Positions 29,744 to 38,279 of a stretch of 64,000 nucleotides of DNA are shown here, piece after piece. The stretch comes from Nocardia anaemiae NBRC 100462 (GTDB taxonomy: Bacteria > Actinomycetota > Actinomycetes > Mycobacteriales > Mycobacteriaceae). Position 1 is the stretch's first letter. The number at the start of each line of letters is the position of its first letter. Under the pieces are notes generated by a model. The model was given only the letters and a program-made list of their open reading frames with translations, was not told the DNA's origin and did not search any database. The translations under genes and the position numbers were made by a program. The DNA lies in NCBI RefSeq assembly GCF_001612725.1, contig NZ_BDAZ01000070.1, forward strand, positions 1 to 64,000, given 5' to 3'.

Positions 29744-30136
29744 ATGTCCCTCGATGTTCCCACCGCCCTACTCGAACGCGCCGAACGCGGCGAGGTCGAC
29801 GACGCCGACTTCGTCGAGGTAGTGCGGGTTTCCCTCCCGTACGCCTGGGAGGTCGTCAGCCGGGTGGCCGGTGAGCTGCATTCCGGCACAGCCGAATTCG
29901 CCGACAATGTCGTTCCGCCGCCCGATGAGGTGGCCCGTGGACAACTGCTGCGCGCCATGGCCTCCGATGCCATCCGCGGCGGCCTGGAACGCCACTTCAA
30001 GGTGAAGCTCGCCTTCCAGAACTGCCACCGCGTCGCGGCCTTCCCGATCGCGGCCGTCGGCGGCGAAACCTACACCACCTTCATCGGGACTCGCGCCCAA
30101 CTGCTGAACCAGAGCCCCGAACTGCGCAACTGCTGA
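29744..30136 (+). CDS. SCO5389 family protein
   Basis: A 130-residue protein that I recognise as the SCO5389 family of actinobacteria, from its start MSLDVPTALLERAERGEVDD, the central FADNVVPPPDEVARGQLLRA, and the end NCHRVAAFP...QLLNQSPELR. Length and order match the family over the full chain. Function is unknown; the family is widely conserved in Streptomyces and relatives and has no catalytic motif I can point to. A strong hairpin follows 5 bases after the stop, so it is probably transcribed alone. Confidence 0.92.
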   Translation: MSLDVPTALLERAERGEVDDADFVEVVRVSLPYAWEVVSRVAGELHSGTAEFADNVVPPPDEVARGQLLRAMASDAIRGGLERHFKVKLAFQNCHRVAAFPIAAVGGETYTTFIGTRAQLLNQSPELRNC

Positions 30137-30141
30137 TCGGT

Positions 30142-30185
30142 GCACAGGTCGGCGCGGCCCAGATTTCGGTCGCGCCGACCTGTGC
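30142..30185 (+). terminator. Perfect 15-bp hairpin after SCO5389-family gene
   Basis: GCACAGGTCGGCGCG at 30142-30156 is exactly repeated in inverted form at 30171-30185, with a 14-base loop. It starts 5 bases after the stop codon. There is no T-tract, which is common for actinobacterial terminators. Confidence 0.75.
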
Positions 30186-30265
30186 CTGCAGCGCGGGAGA
30201 TCGACTTCTCGATCATCCAAGCGGAAAAGCGTCGCGGCTGACTATCGCGCGTAGTGTGAGCGGGC

Positions 30266-30814
30266 ATGAGCGGCAACGATCTTCGCGACGAGATCGATCG
30301 GCGGCTGAAACCCTGGCTGCCGCAACTCGGCTCGGATCGCGGTGCGTATACCAACCATGTGCTGCGCGTGCTGGAGCTATGCGATCTGCTCGACAGTGGC
30401 TCGGGCACCTTGCCGAGCACCCGCGAGGAGTTCCGCACCGCCGCGGCCTTCCATGATCTAGGGATCTGGACCGCGGGCACCCTCGACTATCTCGCGCCAT
30501 CCGCCGACCTGGCACTGCAATGGCTCGACCAGATCGACCGCGCCGACCTAGCGGACCTGGTCGTCGCAATGATCGACGAGCACCACAGAATTCGGCCAGC
30601 GGGCACACCAACCGACCCGATCGAGATCTTCCGTCGGGCCGATGCGATCGACGTCGAATACGGCCTGCTCGGTCGCTTCGGGATACCTCGCTCCACCTAC
30701 CGCGAACTGGCGAAGCGCTACCCCGACAAGGGCTTCCACCGCCGGTTGGTCCAGCTGGCCGCGAGACGAATCCGGACGCACCCCACGTCACCACTGCCGA
30801 TGCTGAAGTGGTGA
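30266..30814 (+). CDS. HD domain-containing protein
   Basis: A 182-residue protein with an HD-type metal-dependent phosphohydrolase fold. The HD pair is in AAFHDLGIW, and a later metal-ligand-like DEHHRIRP lies about 40 residues downstream. A leading conserved His is in TNHVLRVLELC. Proteins of this kind hydrolyse nucleotides or cyclic nucleotides, but the substrate here is unknown. It converges with the acyl-CoA synthetase gene, with 16 bases between the stops. Confidence 0.85.
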   Translation: MSGNDLRDEIDRRLKPWLPQLGSDRGAYTNHVLRVLELCDLLDSGSGTLPSTREEFRTAAAFHDLGIWTAGTLDYLAPSADLALQWLDQIDRADLADLVVAMIDEHHRIRPAGTPTDPIEIFRRADAIDVEYGLLGRFGIPRSTYRELAKRYPDKGFHRRLVQLAARRIRTHPTSPLPMLKW

Positions 30815-30830
30815 CGCGGGGCTTGTCGCT

Positions 30831-32468
30831 CTAGGAGAGCGTGGTGACAGTGAGGTCGCCGTCGGCGTACTGGGCGCGCAGGCGCTTCTTGTCGAATTTG
30901 CCCACGCTGGTCTTGGGGACCTCCGCGATGAAGGTCCACCGTTCCGGCAGTTGCCATTTGGCGAACTTGTCGGCGAGGAAGTCGCGCAATTCCTCCGGTT
31001 TGGTCTCGGCACCCTCGGCGAGCACGATCGCGACGAGCGGGCGCTCATCCCACTTCTCATCCGGCACACCGATAACCGCGGCCTCCGCGACGGCCGGATG
31101 GCCCATGACCGCGTTCTCCAGATCGACCGAGGAGATCCATTCCCCACCGGACTTGATGACATCCTTGGAGCGGTCGACCAGCGTGAGATAGCCGTCCGGG
31201 CTGATCTTGCCGACATCACCGGTGCGCAGCCAGCCATCGTCGAACTTATCGGGATCGATGACCGCGCCGTCCGGCGAGTAGTACGAGCCGGTGATCCACG
31301 GCCCCCGAACTTCCAATTCGCCCAGCGATTCTCCGTCATTGGGGACCACGCTGCCGTCATCGCCGACGAGGCGGGCCTGCACACTCGCCGGAAAACGGCC
31401 CTGGGTGAAGCGGTACTCCCATTCGTCCTCGCCCTCCACCCCGGCGGGCGGATGCGCGACGCTGCCGAGCGGGGAGGTCTCGGTCATACCCCAGGCGTGC
31501 AGGATGCGCACCCCGTGCTTTTCCTGGAACGCACGCATCATCGACGGCGGCACCGCCGAACCGCCGACGACCACCGAACGCAGATGCGAGATGTCCTGCG
31601 GCTTGGCGGCCAGTCCGGCGAGCACACCGCCCCAGATGGTCGGGACGGCAGCGGCGAAGGTCGGCTTCTCGGCCGCCATCATCTCCAGCAGCGGACCGGG
31701 CTGCAGAAAACGGTCGGGCATCAGAACATTCGCGCCCGACATCAGCGCCGCGTACGGCAGGCCCCAGGCATTGGCATGAAACAGCGGGACGATGGCCAGC
31801 ACATAATCGCGGTTGGAAAAGCCCATACTGGTCGGCTGGCACACCTGCATGGCATGCAACCAGTTGGAGCGGTGCGAATACACCACACCCTTGGGGTCAC
31901 CGGTGGTGCCGGAGGTGTAACACATTGCGGCGGCGGATCGTTCGTCGATCACCGGGTAGTCGAAGGTATCCGGCTGCGCGGCCAGCAATTCGGTGTAGGA
32001 ATGCACCTGGACACCCTCGGGCGCCTGCAGTGCGGCGGCATCGCCATTGGCCACGATGACGTGGCGCACGGTCTTCAGATTGGGCAGGTACTGGGCGAAC
32101 ATCGGCACCAGCGTGCCGTCGACGATCACCACCTGATCCTCGGCGTGATTGGCCACGAAGACGAGTTGTTCCGGGAACAGCCGGATATTGAGCGCGTGCA
32201 GCACCGCGCCCATCGCGGGTACCGCGATATAGGCGACCATATGCTCGTTGTTGTTCCACATGAAGGTGCCGACCCGATCGCCATCACCAATACCCAAGCC
32301 GCGCAACGCATTTGCCAGGCGCGCCGATTCGGCGCCGAGCTCACGGTAGGTCATGGTGCGTACGCCGGTGCCGGTCCAGGTCGATACGGTGGAATCGCCC
32401 ATGAACGTCGATGCGTAGCGCAGCAACGTCGCCAGCGACAACGGCTCGTCCTGCATGGTGCTCAACAT
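30831..32468 (-). CDS. Fatty-acid--CoA ligase (AMP-forming, FadD/AlkK-like)
   Basis: A 545-residue acyl-adenylate-forming enzyme. Motifs: P-loop-like CYTSGTTGDPKGVVYSH near 185, AWGMTETSPLG near 325, GWLRTGDVGKISPDGYLTLV near 410 and the C-terminal Lys of TSVGKFDKKRL, which closes the active site during adenylation. Overall it most resembles medium/long-chain acyl-CoA synthetases of the AlkK group, which activate fatty acids with ATP and CoA for beta-oxidation or lipid synthesis. Chain-length preference is not deducible. An AAAGGAG lies just before the ATG. It is monocistronic and not obviously linked to the NRPS locus. Confidence 0.92.
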   Translation of the reverse strand: MLSTMQDEPLSLATLLRYASTFMGDSTVSTWTGTGVRTMTYRELGAESARLANALRGLGIGDGDRVGTFMWNNNEHMVAYIAVPAMGAVLHALNIRLFPEQLVFVANHAEDQVVIVDGTLVPMFAQYLPNLKTVRHVIVANGDAAALQAPEGVQVHSYTELLAAQPDTFDYPVIDERSAAAMCYTSGTTGDPKGVVYSHRSNWLHAMQVCQPTSMGFSNRDYVLAIVPLFHANAWGLPYAALMSGANVLMPDRFLQPGPLLEMMAAEKPTFAAAVPTIWGGVLAGLAAKPQDISHLRSVVVGGSAVPPSMMRAFQEKHGVRILHAWGMTETSPLGSVAHPPAGVEGEDEWEYRFTQGRFPASVQARLVGDDGSVVPNDGESLGELEVRGPWITGSYYSPDGAVIDPDKFDDGWLRTGDVGKISPDGYLTLVDRSKDVIKSGGEWISSVDLENAVMGHPAVAEAAVIGVPDEKWDERPLVAIVLAEGAETKPEELRDFLADKFAKWQLPERWTFIAEVPKTSVGKFDKKRLRAQYADGDLTVTTLS

Positions 32469-32666
32469 CGGTACTCCTTTTCTTCGGTGGCTACGGCGGC
32501 CTGCCGACCATGAGCCACATCACACCGGGATGCTACCCAAGAGTAGGGCGCGCAACTGCGCTGACGGCGAATACCATTAGCAGGCAGCCGCCCTCAGTTC
32601 CCTGATCTCGTGAGCGAGTCGAACGTTGACCCCTAAGCGCCCCATCCGACTGCGCTCGACGGCCGG

Positions 32667-34322
32667 TCAGACGGCGGAGTGGGCGGGGTAGGCGTGGACG
32701 AGGGCGCTGTCGAGTTTGGGCACCGCGTGGGTGAGGGTGTGCTCGGCGCCGTGGGCCAGGCTGTGGGCGTCGGCCAGGGTAATCGTCGGGGCGACATCCA
32801 GTTCGACATCCGCGTGCAGACGGTGACCGATCCAGCGCATTCGCAGGCTGCGCACGCCGAGCACCCCCGGTTCGGCGACCAACGCCTGCTCGGCGGTGCT
32901 CACCAGGGCAGGCTCGACGCCATCCATCAAGCGGCGGAACACATCTCGCGCGGCCGTGCGCAGTACCGCCAGGATCGCGATGGTAATCAGCAGTCCGACG
33001 ATGGGATCGGCAAGCGGAAAACCGAGCGCGACACCGCCCGCACCGATCAGCACCGCCAATGAGGTGAATCCGTCTGTCCGCGCGTGCAACCCGTCGGCCA
33101 CCAGTGCCGCCGAGCCGATCCGCCGCCCGACCCTGATCCGATACAGCGCGACGGTCTCGTTGCCGACGAACCCGATGAGCCCCGCGGCCGCAACCCAACT
33201 CAAATGCTGGATCGGCACCGGATCGATCAACCTGCGCACCGCCTCGTACCCGGCGACGATCGCGGACAGCGTGATCATCCCGAGCACGAACAACCCGGCA
33301 AGATCCTCGGCCCGCCCGAACCCATAGGTATAGCGCCGCGTCGCCGCCCGCCGACCGAGCGCTAATGCGATCCACAGCGGAACAGCGGTCAGCGCATCGG
33401 AAAAGTTGTGAATGGTATCCGCCGCCAACGCAACCGAACCCGAAACCACCACGACCAAAACCTGAAGCCCCGCCGTCAGCCCCAACACCACGAGACTGAT
33501 CTTGACCGCCCGGATCCCAACAGCACTGGACTCCAACGCATCATCGACACTATCGGCGGCATCATGACTGTGCGGCACAAAAATCTCACGCAGCACCCCA
33601 CGCAATCCACCCGGATGATCGTGGTGATGGTGCGCACCGCGGGAGTGCCCGTGGCCATGTCCCGCACCGTGCACGTGTCCGCGGTCATGGCCCGCACCGT
33701 GGTCATGATCATTGCCCGCACCCTGCGCGTGCCCGCGGTCATCGCCCCCACCGTGCCCGTGACTATGGTCCGCACCGTGGTCAGGGTCCGCGCGCCGCGC
33801 GAGCCAATGGTCATCGCCCACCTCGTGCGCGTGATCATGGCCCGCACCCTGCACGTATCTGTGGTCATGACCCGCACCTCGCACGCGCCCGGGATCATCG
33901 CCCGCACCGTGGTCGTGGTCATCGCCCGCGGGCCGCGCGAGTCCATGGTCGTCGCCCGTGCCATGCGCGTGATCATTGCGCGCACTCTGCGCGTGCCCGT
34001 GGTGATGGCCCACGCCGCCCGCACCTCGCGCGAGTCCACGATCATCGCTCCCACCCCGCGCGAGTCCGTGATCATCGCCCGCACCTCGCACGTGCCCATG
34101 ATCATCGCCCCCACCGTGGTCGTGGTCATGGTCCGCGCGCCGCGCGAGTCCATGGTCATCGCCCGTGCGGTACGCGTGATCATTGCCCGCACTGTGCGCG
34201 TGCCCACGGTCATCGCCCACGCCGTGCGCGTGACCGTTGGCGTCACCCGATCCGGGGGTATGGCCGTGGTGCCGGTCATGCGAAATGCTCTGCCAGCGTT
34301 CGGGGTTGCGTTCGTGACTCAT
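32667..34322 (-). CDS. CDF-family cation efflux protein with very long His-rich N-terminus
   Basis: 551 residues from the ATG at 34322, which overlaps the stop of the ArsR gene (ATGA); a longer in-frame ORF runs into that gene and is rejected. Residues 1 to about 250 consist of His/Asp/Gly-rich repeats (units like GDDHGHARGA, GNDHDHGAGHDRGH). The membrane part (about 270-450) is a cation diffusion facilitator with the two metal-site HxxxD motifs, HNFSDALTAVP near 306 and HARTDGFTSL near 414. A cytoplasmic C-terminal domain follows with HRLHADVELDV. CDF proteins export divalent metals by proton exchange. The His-rich part could bind metal ions at the membrane. The coupled NmtR-like sensor points to Ni, Co or Zn. 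Confidence 0.93.
   Translation of the reverse strand: MSHERNPERWQSISHDRHHGHTPGSGDANGHAHGVGDDRGHAHSAGNDHAYRTGDDHGLARRADHDHDHGGGDDHGHVRGAGDDHGLARGGSDDRGLARGAGGVGHHHGHAQSARNDHAHGTGDDHGLARPAGDDHDHGAGDDPGRVRGAGHDHRYVQGAGHDHAHEVGDDHWLARRADPDHGADHSHGHGGGDDRGHAQGAGNDHDHGAGHDRGHVHGAGHGHGHSRGAHHHHDHPGGLRGVLREIFVPHSHDAADSVDDALESSAVGIRAVKISLVVLGLTAGLQVLVVVVSGSVALAADTIHNFSDALTAVPLWIALALGRRAATRRYTYGFGRAEDLAGLFVLGMITLSAIVAGYEAVRRLIDPVPIQHLSWVAAAGLIGFVGNETVALYRIRVGRRIGSAALVADGLHARTDGFTSLAVLIGAGGVALGFPLADPIVGLLITIAILAVLRTAARDVFRRLMDGVEPALVSTAEQALVAEPGVLGVRSLRMRWIGHRLHADVELDVAPTITLADAHSLAHGAEHTLTHAVPKLDSALVHAYPAHSAV
33590..34290 (-). repeat. Degenerate tandem repeats coding the His/Asp/Gly-rich region
   Basis: About 700 bases of imperfect repeats built on GGHGAYGACCACGG-like units (on the coding strand) encode alternating GDDHGxAR, GAGHDH and GNDHAH blocks. 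The low-complexity pattern keeps several other frames open on both strands; those frames are artefacts. Unit lengths vary, indicating slippage and divergence over time. Confidence 0.85.
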
Positions 34323-34714
34323 TCCGCCACCGCCTGATCGCGGGCAGGCAGTTGGCGTAGGGAACCCTCGCCGCGGTGATGTGCGGGTACGCCGGGGCCC
34401 GCGTGTTCTGCGTTGTACACCGCATCCACGACCAGCTGGCGGACGTGTTCGTTCTCCAGGCTGTAGAAGATGGAGGTTCCGGAACGGCGGGTCCGGACCA
34501 GCCGAGCCATGCGCAGTTTGGCCAGGTGTTGCGATACGGACGGGCCGGGTTTGCCGATGTGATCGGCCAAATCGTTGACCGAGAGCTCCCGGTCGACCAG
34601 CGCCCACAGGATCTGCACGCGGGTCGAGTCGGCCAGCATGCGGAAGACCTCGACGACCAGGCCGACCTGATCCTCCGCGATCGGCGGCTGCAGCGGCTCA
34701 CTATCTGCATTCAT
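34319..34714 (-). CDS. ArsR/SmtB-family metal-sensing repressor, NmtR-like
   Basis: A 131-residue winged-helix regulator. The HTH is VNDLADHIGKPGPSVSQHLA, followed by the wing TRRSGTSIFYSL. After it comes the alpha-5 segment HVRQLVVDAVYNAEH and a His-containing tail VPAHHRGEG. This arrangement matches NmtR of Mycobacterium tuberculosis, in which alpha-5 Asp/His residues plus tail His ligands bind Ni or Co; the exact metal here is inferred. Its last bases overlap the start of the CDF exporter, so sensor and pump form one operon, with metal binding expected to relieve repression. An inverted repeat covers its own start codon. Confidence 0.92.
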   Translation of the reverse strand: MNADSEPLQPPIAEDQVGLVVEVFRMLADSTRVQILWALVDRELSVNDLADHIGKPGPSVSQHLAKLRMARLVRTRRSGTSIFYSLENEHVRQLVVDAVYNAEHAGPGVPAHHRGEGSLRQLPARDQAVAE

Positions 34715-34726
34715 ACGCAGATAATA
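34702..34726 (-). promoter_or_regulatory. Operator over the ArsR start codon and leaderless -10 box
   Basis: TATCTGC (34702-34708) and GCAGATA (34717-34723) form a 7-bp inverted repeat with an 8-base spacer that includes the ATG of the ArsR gene. On the coding strand a TATTAT hexamer lies six bases before the ATG, the spacing typical of leaderless actinobacterial transcripts. Repressor bound here would cover the -10 box and transcription start. Confidence 0.6.
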
Positions 34727-34832
34727 GAACTATGCTGCCTTCGATGGAATCGGCCCTTTCGGAACCGGCCCGACGGCGACACCACTGCACGGTCGCCGAC
34801 AGACCGGTCCGCCCCAGCTCATTGGTTCAGCG

Positions 34833-36299
34833 TCAGTACCGACGCGCGCCCGCGTAGGGCATCGAGGACATCGGCGACATGATCACACCGGTCCCATAGG
34901 TGGATGCGTGGATGACCTTCCCCTCACCGGCATAGAGAGCCGAGTGGCCGCCGCCGTAGAAGGACACCACGTCACCGGGCTCGAGCTCGTCCCAGGAAAC
35001 CGGGGTACCCGAGGACAGCTGCTCATAGCTGGTGCGCGGCACCTTCACCCCGGCCTGCCGGTACGACCACTGCACCAGCCCGGAGCAGTCGAAGGCATCC
35101 GGCCCCGTCGCGCCCATGCTGTATGCGGTGCCGACCTTGCCGCGCGCCGCGTCGACGGCGATCGCGCCGTGCGTGCGTTCCGGCGACACCGCGGGCCCGG
35201 GTGTCGCGGCAGGCGGCTTGATGCCGAGAACTCCGGCGAGGTAGGCGAGTTCGCCGCGGAACTCAGCGGGCACCGTGATCCCGGTTCCCGGAATCGTCGC
35301 CGGAAGCTCGGCGGGCGCCGGAGGCGAGGAACGTTCGCCCCATGGAATCACAAAGGGCAGTGCGCGTTCAGCTCCTGGAACCGCCTGCGGCGAGGCCCGT
35401 TCCGGACCGGGTATCGCGAGCGGAGCCGACCGCTGCAACCCGAGCACGCCGAGGGGTATCGAGATCTCCGTACCCGGAATCGCCAGCGGAATCGAAAGCT
35501 CCGTCCCGCGGACCTCGACCGGCGCGATCTCCGAGACAGTGACCGGATGCTCAACCGCCGGAATCGGCGGAAGCGTCGAGCGCTCGATACCCCAAGCCCG
35601 CAGCGGCACCGCGAGTTCGGGAACCGTCAGCGGCACCGAGAGTTCCTTACCCTGCAACACAACCGGCGCAACATCCGAAGCAACAACCGAATTTTCGACC
35701 GCAGGAATCAACGGAAGCGTCGAACGCTCGATACCCAGAGCACGCAGCGGCACCGCGAACGCAGGCCCCCGAACCGTCAGCGGCTCCGAAAGTTCCTTAC
35801 CTCGCACCGGAACCGGTGCGTCACTCGAAGGAGCAATCCCGATAGCGGAAACCAATGGAAGTGCCGAACGCTCGATATTCAAGAATGCAAGGGGCGTCGA
35901 GAACTTCGCGCCCGGAATCATTGGTGGAATAGAAAGTTCATTACCCGGAACTCCGAGAGGCGTATCGAGTTCCGCATCGGGAATGGCGGGTGGTGCCGAA
36001 AGTTCCTTCCCCGGAACTTCAGCCTGCGCGAATTCCGAAGGAACGACGGAATCCGCTACCGCGGGAATCGATGCGGGCAACGCTCGCCCATCCGTCGGGA
36101 CCTCTGTGCCGGGAATCGAAAACTGGTTCGGGACTTCGAGTGTCCCGACACCCGGAATGGTCAGCGGTTGCGCTGACGCCTGACCTCCTGCGAGCAGTGT
36201 CGCGGCGATCGCCGCGCCTGCGATGACTCCCGCGCCGACGGCCCATGGGAGCACGCGCCGCAGGAAACGAGAATATCGACCCTCCGTAGTTGATGCCAT
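34833..36299 (-). CDS. Secreted NlpC/P60 endopeptidase with long repeat region
   Basis: A 488-residue exported wall hydrolase. Residues about 15-45 are a signal peptide (VLPWAVGAGVIAGAAIAATL then ASA). Residues about 50-330 are Pro-rich imperfect repeats whose recurrent elements are GKELS-PL-V, PLRALGIERSTLPLIPAVE and variants. The C-terminal about 115 residues are an NlpC/P60 domain with the catalytic Cys in FDCSGLVQWSY, the His in GGGHSALYAGEG and IHAS. Such enzymes cut peptidoglycan stem peptides. SD GGAGGA lies six bases before the ATG. The repeat region is far longer than in the RipA/RipB-type proteins I know, and may span the wall or be antigenically variable; that is inference. Confidence 0.92.
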   Translation of the reverse strand: MASTTEGRYSRFLRRVLPWAVGAGVIAGAAIAATLLAGGQASAQPLTIPGVGTLEVPNQFSIPGTEVPTDGRALPASIPAVADSVVPSEFAQAEVPGKELSAPPAIPDAELDTPLGVPGNELSIPPMIPGAKFSTPLAFLNIERSALPLVSAIGIAPSSDAPVPVRGKELSEPLTVRGPAFAVPLRALGIERSTLPLIPAVENSVVASDVAPVVLQGKELSVPLTVPELAVPLRAWGIERSTLPPIPAVEHPVTVSEIAPVEVRGTELSIPLAIPGTEISIPLGVLGLQRSAPLAIPGPERASPQAVPGAERALPFVIPWGERSSPPAPAELPATIPGTGITVPAEFRGELAYLAGVLGIKPPAATPGPAVSPERTHGAIAVDAARGKVGTAYSMGATGPDAFDCSGLVQWSYRQAGVKVPRTSYEQLSSGTPVSWDELEPGDVVSFYGGGHSALYAGEGKVIHASTYGTGVIMSPMSSMPYAGARRY

Positions 36300-36514
36300 G
36301 ATCCGGTCCTCCGATGCTCGTATCGAAGTTCCTGGCTGGCCGTGCGACGCCGAACTGCATTGGCGTGTAGGACTTCACCAAGACCTCGAATGAATTCGAA
36401 AACCATCACGGTGATCTGTAGTCCAGCGGATCCGATCGCCATATTTCGCGCAATAATCACCAATAACGCGACACGACACGCGCATTAACGATAACAAAAG
36501 CGTAACTATAACGA

Positions 36515-36552
36515 AATGCCCCGCAGCGGAATCGCTTCCGCGACGGGGCATT
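36515..36552 (-). terminator. Terminator hairpin after the parB-like gene
   Basis: AATGCCCCG (36515-36523) pairs with CGGGGCATT (36544-36552), and the inside holds a second stem, GCGGAA/TTCCGC, giving one long hairpin. On the minus strand it is followed by TTCGTTATAG. It lies 19 bases after the stop of the ParB-like gene. Confidence 0.75.
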
Positions 36553-36570
36553 CCGGACCACCGAATCGGC

Positions 36571-37419
36571 TCAGGCGATGATCTGCTCCTCGATCTGTTC
36601 GGCGAGAGTGCGCAGTTTCGCGGCGAATTCGCGCGCCGCCGCCGGATCATTGTTCGAGCCCTTGACAACTCGTCGCGTCAGCGCGGCGAACCGTGATTCC
36701 ACCGCGGCGAACAGGTCGACGGCCCGCTCATTCGATCGGTGGCGCAACTCCCCACGCAACCATGCCTGCAGCAATTCGACGACTTCGGCCTTGTCGAATC
36801 GCTCGGGCAACAGCGCGACGGCCTCGCGAAGCTTGCCCGCGGTGACCTTCACATCGTCGACACCGGCAATCGTGGTGTACACGGTGACCGCCGCGTCTTC
36901 GCCGTGCTGGGCGGCCACCGGCAGCAACTCGCGGACCTGTCCCTCATTGATGGCGGGCGCTACCGGATGCAATTTGGCGGCGAGCGGCCAAGCCCGAATC
37001 AGCTTGTGCGCGTATGACCGCTGCATATCCCAGCGCCGCTCCACATATTCGTCGAAGCTCGCGTACTGATCCCGATAGAGCCGACCGTCGCGCACTATTT
37101 GCAGTGCGCGTCCGGCCGACCAGAAGGCGACCCGCAGGCCGTCTATCGAGGATTCACACGCTGTCAACTGGGCCTGCTCGCGCTCGTCGAGCGGGCCATC
37201 CGGCTCGGTTTCAGTCGGCGCGGGCAGCGGCATCGTCAATACATTCGCCTCGGCAGGCGGCGCGATCACCTCCAGTGACGCCGCGCTCAGCGGGACCGCT
37301 CGCCACTCGGCATCCCGCAGCGGGGATACCGGGGGCGTGTGCTCGGCGCTATCGGCGAGCGGATTCGCGCCGCCGATCGAACCCTTACCGATGGAACCCT
37401 TCCTACGCTGCGGAGGCAT
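36571..37419 (-). CDS. ParB-like partner protein of ParA
   Basis: 282 residues. The N-terminal third is disordered and Pro-rich. The middle (about 90-165) has helices typical of ParB/KorB-like DNA-binding regions: YASFDEYVERRWDMQRSYAH then KLIRAWPLAAKL and INEGQVRELLPVA. No GxRR/GERR ParB CTPase motif is visible, so it is not a canonical chromosomal ParB. The C-terminus is helical (FAAKLRTLAEQIEEQIIA). The start codon overlaps the ParA stop (TGATG), so the two are translated together. A role in segregation or positioning of DNA or a protein complex is inferred from the ParA partner only. Confidence 0.75.
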   Translation of the reverse strand: MPPQRRKGSIGKGSIGGANPLADSAEHTPPVSPLRDAEWRAVPLSAASLEVIAPPAEANVLTMPLPAPTETEPDGPLDEREQAQLTACESSIDGLRVAFWSAGRALQIVRDGRLYRDQYASFDEYVERRWDMQRSYAHKLIRAWPLAAKLHPVAPAINEGQVRELLPVAAQHGEDAAVTVYTTIAGVDDVKVTAGKLREAVALLPERFDKAEVVELLQAWLRGELRHRSNERAVDLFAAVESRFAALTRRVVKGSNNDPAAAREFAAKLRTLAEQIEEQIIA

Positions 37420-38144
37420 CAGGCGGGCACCTCCACCGCGACCCGGTACGGACTCACCAACTCCTCGCCGACCTGCCGATATTCGCCGAGATCCACGATC
37501 GGATTCTCGGCGCCGTCACCGACCTCCCCGTCGGCCGCCTCCCGATACCACTTCCACGCGCTCAAATAGGAGGCGAAGACGTCGTAGCCCGCATCCTCCA
37601 GATTTCCGCGCTGCGTGCGGTATTCGGTCGAGACATTCACACCGTTCTTCATCGTCACCGGCACCTTGGTCATCAATACCCGCACCCGGATTTCACGGCC
37701 GCTATCGGCCGCAGCTTCCTCGGCGGCCTTATAGGTACTCGGCACCCGCTTGACCTCCGACGGGCTGACGCTGGTCAACAGAATCAGCTCATCGCTCTGC
37801 GGTATGGCGGCCTTGAATATCTCGGCCGACTCACCACCGGCATCGATGATGATCACGTCGAATTTCCCGGCATTGTCGGTAATGCAGTCGTCGACATGTC
37901 GCGACGGGAAGGCGATCAGCTTGAACGGCACCTCTATCCCGCCCTTGAGCAGGCGCCGGTACCAGGAATATCCGGTCTGACTGAGCGGGTCCGCGTCGAT
38001 GACGAGCACGCGCAATTCGTGGATCTTCGCGAAATATGCGGCCAAGAAAAACGCTGATGTCGTCTTGCCGACACCGCCTTTGAGATTTCCGAGCGTTATG
38101 ACCAACGGCTCGGGTAGCTCCACTTGCGCAACAGAATTCTTCAT
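37419..38144 (-). CDS. ParA-family ATPase
   Basis: 241 residues from the ATG at 38144, chosen because GGAGGA lies six bases upstream; the frame stays open for 51 more codons but the extra part has no domain character. The deviant Walker A motif is LGNLKGGVGKTTSAFFLAAY, followed by the switch segment VLVIDADPLSQTGYSWYRRL and the Walker B-like VIIIDAGGESAEIFKAA. ParA ATPases dimerise on ATP and bind DNA nonspecifically to move cargo. The A' Asp of IDADP and the signature Lys of KGGVGK are present. It precedes and overlaps the ParB-like gene. Whether this pair serves a plasmid-like relic or a chromosomal function is not clear. Confidence 0.9.
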   Translation of the reverse strand: MKNSVAQVELPEPLVITLGNLKGGVGKTTSAFFLAAYFAKIHELRVLVIDADPLSQTGYSWYRRLLKGGIEVPFKLIAFPSRHVDDCITDNAGKFDVIIIDAGGESAEIFKAAIPQSDELILLTSVSPSEVKRVPSTYKAAEEAAADSGREIRVRVLMTKVPVTMKNGVNVSTEYRTQRGNLEDAGYDVFASYLSAWKWYREAADGEVGDGAENPIVDLGEYRQVGEELVSPYRVAVEVPA

Positions 38145-38279
38145 GGACAATCCTCCGAGGGTGAGGAGTGCAGAACTGTGGCGGGGCCAAGTTTCGCACA
38201 GCGAAGATGAATTTCCGCTGATTGCCGACGCGCCATTTACGCGCGCGCGTGCGTTGTGCGCGATGTGGGCGGCGAAGCT

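Noticed and set aside
31000..32513. 520-codon plus-strand frame opposite the acyl-CoA synthetase
   Set aside because: It mirrors the GC-biased coding strand; the minus strand has all AMP-forming enzyme motifs.
33408..34337. Long plus-strand open frame (309 codons) opposite the CDF gene, and another minus-strand frame of 267 codons
   Set aside because: Both come from the repeats that encode the His-rich region. The translations are low-complexity Arg/Thr/Met/Val patterns without any domain, while the CDF frame has a complete transporter.
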